Shown here piece by piece: positions 16,079 through 24,564 of a DNA stretch of 64,000 nt (its first letter is position 1; the number at the start of each line of letters is the position of its first letter). Position numbers and translations under genes: made by a program. The DNA lies in contig NZ_CP070968.1 of NCBI RefSeq assembly GCF_017086445.1, positions 1,612,001-1,676,000 on the forward strand. The letters run 5' to 3'. The notes below the pieces were generated by a model. The model saw only the letters and a list, made by a program, of their open reading frames with translations, ran no database searches and had not been told where the DNA came from. Source of the stretch: Brevundimonas fontaquae (GTDB lineage Bacteria > Pseudomonadota > Alphaproteobacteria > Caulobacterales > Caulobacteraceae).

Positions 16079-17158
16079 ATGAACATTTCGCGCCGCCAAC
16101 TGCTTGCGACGTCGCTAGCGACAGTGGGACTTATGCCGGCAGGCCATGCCGCCGCAGTAGATATTGAGGCTATCGAAGTGGTCGCTGACGGGTTTGCCGA
16201 GGCACAAAACTTCAATGGAGTGATCGCGATTGCGATCGCAGGTCGACCGATCTTGATGAAGGCCTACGGGGTGTCCGACGTTCGCGATCGGTCTCCAGCC
16301 AACGCCGCCTCGACCTACGCCATTGGCTCCATCTCGAAATGGTTCACGGCAGCCATGGTTCTTCGGCTGGTGGAGGCTGGACTGTTGCGCCTGGATACGC
16401 CGCTATCCACGCTTCTTCCGGGTTTCCCTGCGAGCAGTGGAGCGACCGTAACCTTGGCGCACCTCCTGTCCAATACGAGCGGGCTTCCCGATCTTCTGAT
16501 GCCGGCCGCCAAAGCAAATTCCGATCTGCGAACGTCAACTGCTTCTGCGGGAGAAATGGTCAGCCGTTTCGCGCCGACGGAGACAAAGTTCGTTCCTGGT
16601 TCGGACTTCGACTATGCCTTCATGAACTGGGTGATCGTTCGCGCTGTGATTGAAGCTGAGACTGGCGCAAGTTTCGAGGATTTGGCGCAGAGTTTGCTAT
16701 TCAAACCCATGGGGCTGAGAAACACGGGGATCGCGCGTCGAGGTTTCGAAGGCGTTCCCCGCTTGGTGCCTGCCTTCGATGGTCAGACCGCCGCCGCGCA
16801 GTTGGATATGAGCACATGTTATGGCTACGGCGCCGCCTCCGGGACCTTCTATGCCGATGCTGCTGACTTGCTGACATTCGCAGATCAGCTCCTGAGCGGG
16901 ACGCACTTAACGCCGCAGTCGAAGTCAGACCTTTTGAACGTTCGATACCTGGAGGAGCGCTACGCTCTAGGCGGCAGGGTTCGCGTGGGAGCCGAAGGAC
17001 CTGTCGCCTGGGAAACAGGCTCCGTAGGAGGCTATAAATCCCTTCTAACTTACCGACTGTCGGATCGTCGATCGGTAGCGGTCCTGAACAATACCGATAT
17101 GTCGCAGACGGTGATCAACGACTTCGCCACGACCATTTTCGATCTGCCTGCGCCCTAG
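16079..17158 (+). CDS. Serine hydrolase, beta-lactamase/transpeptidase-like fold (class C type)
   Basis: 359 residues with a probable Tat-type signal (MNISRRQLLATSLATVGL). The active-site SxxK motif is present as SISK (S84, K87). The second motif, usually YSN/YAN, is altered: the matching segment FDYAFMNW (Y179) has Phe where Asn is expected. Near the C-terminus ETGSVGG replaces the usual HTG/KTG. It therefore belongs to the serine beta-lactamase-like esterase/peptidase group rather than being a true AmpC; substrate unknown. The stop codon TAG is part of the CTAG target site of the following insertion sequence, and the protein is not shortened by it. Confidence 0.75.
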   Translation: MNISRRQLLATSLATVGLMPAGHAAAVDIEAIEVVADGFAEAQNFNGVIAIAIAGRPILMKAYGVSDVRDRSPANAASTYAIGSISKWFTAAMVLRLVEAGLLRLDTPLSTLLPGFPASSGATVTLAHLLSNTSGLPDLLMPAAKANSDLRTSTASAGEMVSRFAPTETKFVPGSDFDYAFMNWVIVRAVIEAETGASFEDLAQSLLFKPMGLRNTGIARRGFEGVPRLVPAFDGQTAAAQLDMSTCYGYGAASGTFYADAADLLTFADQLLSGTHLTPQSKSDLLNVRYLEERYALGGRVRVGAEGPVAWETGSVGGYKSLLTYRLSDRRSVAVLNNTDMSQTVINDFATTIFDLPAP

Positions 17159-18001
17159 GCTCCGTACTCAATCAGCTTGCTTTGGAATGCGAAGGCTGAT
17201 TCCAAGATTCCGGAGGTGCTCCGGATGGCGAAGTCGAAGTCGGTTTACGGGTTGTCGGATGTGGAGTGGGCGGCGATCGAGCCGCATCTGCCGAGAGGCC
17301 GTAGCGGCGCGCGGCGTGTAGATGATCGCCGGGTGATCAGCGGGATCGTCCACATGCTGCGGTCGGGCGCCCGATGGCGGGACTGTCCGACCGATTACGG
17401 GCCGTACACGACGGTATACAACCGCTTCAATCGCTGGAGCCGACAGGGCGTTTAGAGCGAGGTCTTCTACGCCTGACCGGCAAGAGCGACGTGTTCACTG
17501 GCGCGATAGACGCCACCTACGTGAAAGCCCACCGCTCGGCGGCGGGCGCAAAAGGGGGGCCTTCGAAAACGCCATCGGAGCCTCCCGGGGCGGTCGGACG
17601 ACGAAGATTCACGCCCTGACCGACGACCTGGGCCGGCCCCGAGCCCTGGTTCTGACGGCTGGGAACACCCATGACCTCGTCGGAGCTGCGGCGTTGCTCA
17701 GGATTGTGCCGACGCCTCGCAAGCTCCTGGCCGACCGCGCCTACGACGCCCGCAAGTTGCGCGACTGGCTCGCCGAACGAGGCTGCGAACCCGTCATCCC
17801 GCCCAACCCGACGCGCAAACATCCCACACCTAGGACCCCGTTGCCTATCGGAGCCGCAACGCCGTCGAACGGATGTTCTGCCGCATCAAGGACTTCCGGC
17901 GCATCGCAACCCGATACGACAAACGGGCCGACAACTTCCTGTCCGCCGTGCTTATCGCCGCCGCCGTCACTTGGTGGATGCCGATTGAGTCCGGAGCCTA
18001 G
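17155..18001 (+). mobile_element. IS5-family insertion sequence (IS427-group-like), decayed
   Basis: An 839-bp element (17159-17997) flanked by the 4-bp direct repeat CTAG (17155-17158 and 17998-18001). The ends are 15-bp inverted repeats, GCTCCGTACTCAATC on the left and GATTGAGTCCGGAGC on the right, with one mismatch. Size, CTAG target and transposase type fit the IS427 group of the IS5 family. The left CTAG contains the stop codon of the serine hydrolase, and the right CTAG supplies the transposase stop. The transposase is inactivated, so the copy is immobile unless helped in trans. Confidence 0.85.
17225..18001 (+). pseudogene. IS5-family transposase, disrupted
   Basis: The first frame (ATG 17225) gives VYGLSDVEWAAIEPHLPRG and MLRSGARWRDCPTDYGPY, the typical start of IS427-group transposases. 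A TAG at 17453-17455 replaces an expected Trp codon (QGV-W-SEVFYA). Frameshifts follow near 17473 (a C lost before LTGKSDVF), in the G-run near 17553 (KGG-AFENAIG), and near 17832 (before DPVAYRSRNAVERMF). DDE-type pieces survive in separate frames: DATYVKAH, LADRAYDARKLRDWL and RNAVERMFCRIKDFRRIATRYDK. The final frame ends at the TAG of the right target duplication. Confidence 0.85.
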
Positions 18002-18544
18002 ATCGAAAAGGTCTTGGGAACTGACTCTTTGGGCCACGGGGGCCGGACCACATTTCCTGCGGGCAGTTAGCGCTCTCGTTGGATCGAAAGCAGACCTCAG
18101 CAAAGAGCTAGTAACCGGACTTGCTGCGAGCCTGAATGTCCGGTTCCAAGCGAGCCGCCGATTTCCGCCACTGGCGCACTGGCGACATGGGCCGACGACG
18201 CCAGTGATGGTATCGCTTAAGTCCGCCCAGTCGCTCGTGTCGGTATGGACTGTCGGCTATTACAAGCGCTCTGAGAGCGACGCCAACCGTGGTTGGCGTA
18301 CTCATCAGCGGTCATGAAGTGCCGATGGATGGCAAGATCACTGAAATTCTGCGCCGGCCAAAATCTCATTTGTTCTCAGTATCCTTGGCTGAATGTCCTG
18401 TAACGCTGATAGCATATTCACTAGGTTAGAGAAAAATCGGCAATAAACCAGCGCCTTCTGTGTCATCGGGCAATCGAGTGGGAGTGAAGAGCGACCGTAG
18501 TTCACCCCAAAATTTACCACGTTCGGCAAGCTCTTCGAACCGGG
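18002..18544. other. Intergenic stretch after the IS, no gene seen
   Basis: About 540 bp with no supported gene. The longest frames (for example 18338-18529 on the minus strand) have no recognisable motif. The sequence before the IS and this sequence would have been contiguous, so this is the original downstream flank of the serine hydrolase gene. Confidence 0.45.
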
Positions 18545-19039
18545 TTAAGCTTCGATAGCAAAGCTAAGGCGTTGAGGGGGCATGTCCTCGCTTTGGTCAA
18601 ATCGGTTGGCCCTCAGTTTGAGGCGTTCTAGACGACAAAACGCCATGCCGACCCACCGGGGAGCGGTAAGCGCGAATCCATGCTGCGCGTAGAGCCGGTG
18701 CGCTTCGCTGTCGGCCATCAGGCTGACATGGGCTCCCTTGGGGGCGCTTGCGTCTAGGCAATCGACCAGAGAGGCGACGATGGCCTTGCCAAGCCCCCGG
18801 CCCTGATGCGCGGGATGGACCGCGATATCCACCAACTTAAAGAAAAGGCCGACGTCTCCAACGATCCGCTCCATCCCGGCAGCGTCGCGATTGCGTCTGA
18901 TCACCATGGGGTAGACGGTGCTGGGCAGGCCCGCCACTGGGCCCTCGATCGTTTTCGGTGAAAGACCCGCTTCGACGCGCAGTCTCAGATTGTCGGCAGG
19001 GCGGGGTGTTTCGGCTATGAGGCGTTAGTCGTCGGTCAT
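18545..19039 (-). pseudogene. GNAT-family acetyltransferase with a nonsense codon at position 5
   Basis: Reading from the ATG at 19039 gives MTDD, then TAA, then RLIAETPRPADNLRLRVEAG and an uninterrupted GNAT protein of about 160 residues. The acetyl-CoA loop is HPAHQGRGLGKAIV, with SLMADSEAHRLYAQHGF behind it. The usual N-terminus of this GNAT subgroup (MTxDYRLIxExP) places Tyr where the TAA stands, a one-base change. The frame is open from a GTG at 18937, which could give a protein lacking the first strand and helix. Either the gene is dead or it is translated from a weak internal start. It lies in a cluster of decayed genes. Confidence 0.6.
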
Positions 19040-19097
19040 GAATATCCCCGGAGCGGGGCCAGGGCGTCAGACGGAGGAGCGGCGCTATGGACAGGCG

Positions 19098-19400
19098 TTA
19101 CTGTGCTTCGGCATAGACACTGTTGACCTTGTTCCAGTTCAGGACGACCCACCTAGCGGTGACGTAGTTGGCGCGCTTATTTTGATATTTCAGATAATAG
19201 GCGTGTTCCCAGACGTTGACGTGAGTAAAGGCGCGCCACGGAGCTCGGCGAGGTCTATCAAGGGATTATCCTGGTTGGACGTCGAGGTGATCTGCGTCGC
19301 TCTCGGTGGCTTGAGTTGCCAGCTTCTCGCCGAATGCGGCCGCTGGATTTAGCCGGGCAAGTTTTTGTGATCGACAAACGCAGGGTGGACCGCGCAAGTA
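19098..19400 (-). pseudogene. Iron/manganese superoxide dismutase remnant
   Basis: On the minus strand, three pieces of an Fe/Mn superoxide dismutase appear in different frames: HPAFVDHKNLPG near 19370, [20 protein letters not shown] near 19230-19280, and the C-terminal [16 protein letters not shown] to VYAEAQ followed by TAA at 19098-19100. Intact enzymes read STPNQDNPL...[13 protein letters not shown] in one frame. Here frames change and most of the middle is missing, and the metal-ligand Asp of DVWEH is Asn. It cannot make an active enzyme. The left boundary is sharp; the upstream boundary is approximate. Confidence 0.8.
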
Positions 19401-19442
19401 AAGGCCTCGACGCACACTCGACAGGTCGAGGCGGCAAGGGCA

Positions 19443-20699
19443 ATGAGGCGCATGCCCACGTCCACGGCCCGACCCGACCTTGCTCAGCAGATCGTAGAGG
19501 CGGCGATTGCTCAAGCCGCGCTGGGGGGTCTGGATAGTCTGACTCTGCGCGATCTGGCTCGGATGGTCGGCAAGAGCACGACCGTGATCGTCAATCTGTT
19601 CGGGACCAAGTCAGGCGTAGTTCAGGCGGCAGGCGAGGAAGCCTTGCGGCAGGATGCAGCCTTTCACGAGGTTTTCTTCGGATCGGTGGCTGACCTGCCC
19701 CTGGAACGGGGCAGCCTGATGGCCCTGAGCCAAACCTATCTGCGCCGTCGGGTCGGGGACGAGGCGGGATTCGCCCGCATTTGGGAACCGCTTCTGCTTG
19801 ACGCCGCCCCGTCCTCGGAGCGGCGGGGTCTGATGAAGCGGTGGCACGCCATGCGCTGTGCCGCCTGGCGTCGGCATCTGGCGCGCGATGCGCGGCTGGA
19901 CGCCTTTGTGGAGCCTCTCGTCGCCTGGCTGACGTTCGAACAATATTATGCCGGCGCTCTCCGCGACCGGGCGGACTATGGCGTCGTCGCCGCCGAGGGG
20001 CTGGGCGCCCTGATCGATCGCGCCTTTGGTCTGCCCGATGGTCCCCCCACCGCGACCTTCTGGTATCGCGACGCCATGGTCCTGCCTCAGGCCCCGGCCC
20101 GGGACGCCGAACCCGAGGCCATGCGGCGCAAGCTGCTGGACATCGCGGCGGACCAGATTCTGGCCGGCGGCATCACCGCCATCACCAATCGCTCGGTCAG
20201 CGCCGTGGCCGCGACCTCGACCTCCACCATCGCCTATCACTGGCCGGACATGCGTCATTTCGTGCTGGACGCCGTCTGGCACAGCGTATTCCGCGACATG
20301 CCGGGGCACTTGGCCGGCCATGCGCCGGATGGCGATCCGGCCGTTGTCGATCTGGATCGCTGGGCCACCATCATGGCGCCGACCGTGGCCATCGGGGGCG
20401 AGGCCGAAGGCTTCTACGTCCGATACGCCCGACTGATCGCCAGCATCTGCATCGAAGCCCGGCGCGATCCGTCCCTGCGCGACCTGGCCATGCTGCTGCG
20501 CGGACCGGAGGGCGGGGGCACCTATTACAAGCAAACGGGCGTCTGGCCGGCCGAGTTCGATCTCAACCGTCTGGCGGCCACCCGTTTCGCCCTGTGGATC
20601 AAGGCCGAGGCCCTTCTGTCCTGCGCGCGGGGCCGGCCGCTGGATAAAGACGCCCTGAAGACGGCAGCTTGCCTGCTGGTTGCACACCAGAAGTCGTAG
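19443..20699 (+). CDS. Tandem TetR-type transcriptional regulator (two HTH units in one chain)
   Basis: 418 residues, about twice the length of a TetR regulator. The first helix-turn-helix unit lies near residues 14-60 (QIVEAAIAQAALGGLDSLTLRDLARMVG, then TVIVNLF) and a second near residues 227-275 (RRKLLDIAADQILAGGITAITN, then STIAYHW, in the position of the usual YYHF). Each is followed by a helical region. The chain should bind DNA as an intramolecular pair. It precedes the TonB-dependent receptor and phosphatase genes on the same strand by 270 bp and probably controls them. The start could also be the Met at position 4. Confidence 0.75.
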   Translation: MRRMPTSTARPDLAQQIVEAAIAQAALGGLDSLTLRDLARMVGKSTTVIVNLFGTKSGVVQAAGEEALRQDAAFHEVFFGSVADLPLERGSLMALSQTYLRRRVGDEAGFARIWEPLLLDAAPSSERRGLMKRWHAMRCAAWRRHLARDARLDAFVEPLVAWLTFEQYYAGALRDRADYGVVAAEGLGALIDRAFGLPDGPPTATFWYRDAMVLPQAPARDAEPEAMRRKLLDIAADQILAGGITAITNRSVSAVAATSTSTIAYHWPDMRHFVLDAVWHSVFRDMPGHLAGHAPDGDPAVVDLDRWATIMAPTVAIGGEAEGFYVRYARLIASICIEARRDPSLRDLAMLLRGPEGGGTYYKQTGVWPAEFDLNRLAATRFALWIKAEALLSCARGRPLDKDALKTAACLLVAHQKS

Positions 20700-20969
20700 A
20701 ACGCGTGTTACTGGTTTGTCGCGGCTGGTCGGCCGTCATCTGACAAGAACAGTTCCTACAAGCGTCACAAAAGCATCGTTCGCGCGGCCTATTGCGGCAT
20801 CGTTGTCGAACAGTTGTTTTTCCGACGCGACGAAGACGCTGCATTCTCGTCTCCCCCGAGCTGCTCGCGTCTCGACCAAAGCGCGGAAGCAACGGCTGTT
20901 CGACGACGTCCCGAAACACATCGACACGCGAGGGCGGGGGCCCCGCGCGTCGCCCGATGGATGCTCAAA

Positions 20970-23195
20970 ATGAAACGTCTACTTCTCGGCCCTTCGGTCG
21001 CCGCGCTCACCTTGGCGGCGCTGCCGGCTGCCGCTCAAACGCAGTCCGAGGCTGCGACCGCATCGGTGGACGACGTCATCGTCACGGCCCAGCGTCGCGC
21101 TGAATCCTCGCAGAAGGTGGGCCTGGCCCTGACCGTCATCTCGGGCGAGACGCTGGACGACCGCAACATCCAGACCGTCAACGATTTGGAGAACACGGTG
21201 CCCAGCCTGGAGGTCGACAGCCAACTGGGCGGCGGCCAGCCGCAGTTCCGCATTCGCGGCGTCGGCCTGACCGACTACGCCGCCAACAACACCTCGACGG
21301 TGGGCATCTATGTCGACGAGGTCGCCTATCCCTACGGCGTGATGACGCAAGGGCTGCTTTACGACATCGCCCGCATCGAGGTTCTGCGCGGACCGCAGGG
21401 CACGCTGTACGGCCGCAACACCACTGGCGGCGCGGTCAGCGTCATCACCAAAGCCCCAACCGACCATGTCGCCGCGGGCCTGAACCTGAGCTACGGCAGT
21501 TATGATGCGGCCAAGCTGGAGGGCTATCTGTCGGGTCCGGTCGCGGAAAACTTGACCGCGCGCCTGTCGGTGGCGGCGGAATCGGGCGGCGCCTGGCAAT
21601 ACCATCGCGACACCGGCGAAAGTCTGGGCGACAAGGACACCAAGGCCGCCCGCCTGCGCGTCAACTGGACCCCGACGGCCCAGACCGACATCGACCTGAA
21701 CCTGCACTACAGCCGCGACCAGTCGGACGGCCGGGGCCTGCGCCTGATCACCAGCCCCTTCACCTCGGGCGGCGGCCGGGTCTATCCGATCGACGTGTCG
21801 CACCGCATCACGGGCTGGGGCATCAGCCCCTATTTCGCCCAGCTGATCGGCGCCTCGCCGAACGCCAAGCCGTTCCGCGACAACGAGGGCAAGGGCGTCA
21901 GCCTGCGCCTGAACCAGGATCTGACCTGGGCGACCCTGACGGCCATCGCCAGCTATGAGACGTTCGACCGCAACGAGTTCAACGACTGGGACGCCACCGC
22001 GTCGAACGAGGCGGGCACCTTCTTCTTCAACGACATCAAGACCTCGTCGCAGGAGGTGCGCCTGGCCTCGCCGATCGGCGGCCGCGCCCAGTGGCTGGCG
22101 GGCGTCTATCACGCCAACGAAAGCGTGGACGGCGGCTTTTACTCCGACTTCTCGCAGGCCCGGAACCTGGGCTTCTACATGAGCACGACTTATGGCCAGA
22201 AGGTCGAGACGACCGGGGTGTTCGGCAATCTGGACTTCAGGCTGACCGACCGCCTGACCCTGGTCGGCGGCCTGCGGTACGAGGATGAGACGCGCGAGCT
22301 GAACAACTTCAAGACCGAAATCCTGGCGCCTAATCCGACGATCCGGGCGACGGCCTCCAAGTCGCAGTCGATGCGCGAATGGACCGGCAAACTGGGTGTC
22401 GAATACACGGTCAGCGACGACATCCTGACCTACGCCAACGTCTCGCGCGGCGTGAAGTCGGGCGGTTTCACCACCTACAACAGCGGCCTCCCGGACCAGT
22501 TGGAGCCGTTCAAGTTCGAAGAGTTGATCGCCTATGAGACCGGGGTGAAGTCCAGCTTCCTGGACCGCAGGCTGCAGTTCAACGCCGCCGCTTTCTACTA
22601 TGACTACCGCGACCAACAGTTGCAGGGCGTGCTCTACACCCAGACCGGCCGCGTGGGCCGGATGATCAACGTGCCCAAGTCCCACATCCAGGGCGCGGAG
22701 ATCGAGGCGGTGTGGCGGCCGCTGCCGAACCTGACCATCACCCAGGCCCTGGCATACAAATACGGCGAATACGACGAGTTCTTCTTCGTCAATGCAACCG
22801 CGACCGAGGCGGCCAAGGACCCGGTGACGGGCCAGTACAACACCATCGTCTACAGCGACCGCGCCGGCGAGCGGCTGCCCTTCCCCAAATGGGACTACAA
22901 GGGTTCGGTCGCCTACAACTGGCAGATGGGCGACTGGGCCGTGGATGCCCAGACCAACTACGCCTTCCGCGACGAGAAGTTTTCCACCTCGTCCAACTCG
23001 ATCATCGACTCCTACTGGCTGGTCAACGCAGGGGTGACGATGCGGCCGATGAACGGGAACACTGCGTTCGGCGTCTTTGTGAACAATCTGACGGATTCCT
23101 ATTCCGAGGAATCGCGCAACCGCTTCATCTCGGCGGCGACGGGTTCCCCCAATCCGCCGCGCACCTGGGGCGTGCGCCTGATCTATCGTTACTGA
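20970..23195 (+). CDS. TonB-dependent outer-membrane receptor
   Basis: About 741 residues: signal peptide (MKRLLLGPSVAALTLAALPA), a TonB-box region (DDVIVTAQRR), a plug domain (PSLEVDSQLGGGQPQFRIRG, then VLRGPQGTLYGRNTTGGAVSV) and a 22-strand-type barrel ending in the terminal aromatic signature (VRLIYRY). The plug sequence is of the siderophore/small-molecule class common in sphingomonads and caulobacters. It is followed at 58 bp by three phosphatase genes, so it may import a phosphorylated compound or the dephosphorylated product. The ATG at 20970 is chosen; an in-frame ATG three codons earlier is equally possible. Confidence 0.85.
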   Translation: MKRLLLGPSVAALTLAALPAAAQTQSEAATASVDDVIVTAQRRAESSQKVGLALTVISGETLDDRNIQTVNDLENTVPSLEVDSQLGGGQPQFRIRGVGLTDYAANNTSTVGIYVDEVAYPYGVMTQGLLYDIARIEVLRGPQGTLYGRNTTGGAVSVITKAPTDHVAAGLNLSYGSYDAAKLEGYLSGPVAENLTARLSVAAESGGAWQYHRDTGESLGDKDTKAARLRVNWTPTAQTDIDLNLHYSRDQSDGRGLRLITSPFTSGGGRVYPIDVSHRITGWGISPYFAQLIGASPNAKPFRDNEGKGVSLRLNQDLTWATLTAIASYETFDRNEFNDWDATASNEAGTFFFNDIKTSSQEVRLASPIGGRAQWLAGVYHANESVDGGFYSDFSQARNLGFYMSTTYGQKVETTGVFGNLDFRLTDRLTLVGGLRYEDETRELNNFKTEILAPNPTIRATASKSQSMREWTGKLGVEYTVSDDILTYANVSRGVKSGGFTTYNSGLPDQLEPFKFEELIAYETGVKSSFLDRRLQFNAAAFYYDYRDQQLQGVLYTQTGRVGRMINVPKSHIQGAEIEAVWRPLPNLTITQALAYKYGEYDEFFFVNATATEAAKDPVTGQYNTIVYSDRAGERLPFPKWDYKGSVAYNWQMGDWAVDAQTNYAFRDEKFSTSSNSIIDSYWLVNAGVTMRPMNGNTAFGVFVNNLTDSYSEESRNRFISAATGSPNPPRTWGVRLIYRY

Positions 23196-23253
23196 TCCAG
23201 CCGGGGCTTCGGTCGCCTGGCCGAAGCCCGTTCTTTCGCCGGGAGATCGCGCC

Positions 23254-24564
23254 GTGCAGACTATCTGGAAACGCCTGACCTGCGCCCTTCTGGCGGTCGG
23301 GGTCGCCCTGGCCTCGGGCGCGGCCCTGGCCCAGCCGGTGCCCCGCCGGTTCACCATCGCCGTCATTCCCGACACGCAGAACTACGCCGACTTCACCCAT
23401 CAGCGCGCGGCGAGCTTTCCCTTCGATGCACGCGATCTGATGACCGAGCAGCTTCAGTTCATCGCCGATCAAGCGGCCTCGCGCGGCGGCGACATCGTCT
23501 TCGCCACCGCCGTCGGCGACGTGTGGCAGCATCCGGTCCTGGCCATCGACCCCGACCATGCCGCGCGCGGCTTTCGTCCCCGGCCAATGTCCGGCGGAGA
23601 TAATCTGGTCAAGATGGCCGAGGGGGTGCGGACGGTCGAGATTCCGGCCGCCATCGCCGCATACGACCTTATCGACGGCGTCCTGCCGTTCTCGGTCGTG
23701 TCGGGCAATCACGACTACGACGGTCAGTGGTGGGACGAGCAATGGCCCCAGGACCTGACCGCGCCGGCCGGCGACCTGCGCCGCCTGGGCATGATCCACA
23801 TCGGCGGCCTGACCGCCTGGAACCAGGCTTTCGGAGCGGACACGAAGTTCTTCAAGGACCGGCCCTGGTATGTGGCCTCTCACGACGGCGGCGCCGACAG
23901 CGCCCAGGTGTTCGAGGCGGGCGGCTATCGCTTCCTGCACATCGGCCTGCAGATGGCCCCCTCGGACGCCAGCCTGACATGGGCCGAGACGGTCATCCAC
24001 GCCCATCCCGGCCTGCCGACCCTGATCACCACCCACGACTTCATCGACAAGACCGGCAAGCGCCGCGCCCATCCGGTGGTCGATCTGCACGCGCTGGACC
24101 CCTACGATAACGACGCCCAAGGGGTGTGGGACAAGCTGATCGCCCGCAATCCGCAGATCTTCATGGTGCTGAGCGGTCATCACAACGGCCAGGCCTTCCG
24201 CACCGATCTCAACCGCCAGGGCGGCGCCGTCTATCAGCTGCTGTCGGACTATCAGGACCGCAATCAGACCGGGCGGGACGCAGGCTTGACGCCGGATCGC
24301 GCGCCGGGAATCGGCGATGGCTGGATGCGGCTGATGGCGTTCGACATGACCGGCGAGACGCCGACGGTGCGGGTGCGCGCCTATTCGACCCATTATCGTC
24401 AGTATGCGTCGGATCAGCCGGAATACGCGCAACGCTACAAGCCTAACGAGCAGCCTCAGATGAGCGACGCCGACTTCGTCGCCAGCGACGACTTCGTCAT
24501 CCGCCTGGAGGATTTCCGCGCCCGCTTCGGTCCGGGCGCCGCTGGCGGGAGCGCCGGTCAATGA
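23254..24564 (+). CDS. Secreted metallophosphoesterase
   Basis: 436 residues starting at GTG (23254) with GGGAG upstream, and a signal peptide ending at ALAQP. The calcineurin-like metallophosphoesterase motifs are readable: IPDTQNYA (first metal-binding Asp), AVGDVWQ (GD), SGNHDYDG (GNH[DE]), then ITTHDF and SGHHNGQ in the C-terminal half. The enzyme should hydrolyse phosphomono- or diesters in the periplasm with two bound metals. It overlaps the PhoD-like gene by 4 bp (ATGA), showing an operon. Confidence 0.85.
   Translation: MQTIWKRLTCALLAVGVALASGAALAQPVPRRFTIAVIPDTQNYADFTHQRAASFPFDARDLMTEQLQFIADQAASRGGDIVFATAVGDVWQHPVLAIDPDHAARGFRPRPMSGGDNLVKMAEGVRTVEIPAAIAAYDLIDGVLPFSVVSGNHDYDGQWWDEQWPQDLTAPAGDLRRLGMIHIGGLTAWNQAFGADTKFFKDRPWYVASHDGGADSAQVFEAGGYRFLHIGLQMAPSDASLTWAETVIHAHPGLPTLITTHDFIDKTGKRRAHPVVDLHALDPYDNDAQGVWDKLIARNPQIFMVLSGHHNGQAFRTDLNRQGGAVYQLLSDYQDRNQTGRDAGLTPDRAPGIGDGWMRLMAFDMTGETPTVRVRAYSTHYRQYASDQPEYAQRYKPNEQPQMSDADFVASDDFVIRLEDFRARFGPGAAGGSAGQ

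Noticed and set aside
20700..20969. PHO box before the receptor/phosphatase operon
   Set aside because: Words such as GTCATCTGACA are present but not as the required 11-bp direct repeats.
20979..23375. A 798-codon minus-strand frame opposite the TonB-dependent receptor
   Set aside because: It mirrors the receptor gene in a GC-rich genome, has no domain motif, and the receptor frame has signal peptide, plug and barrel features.
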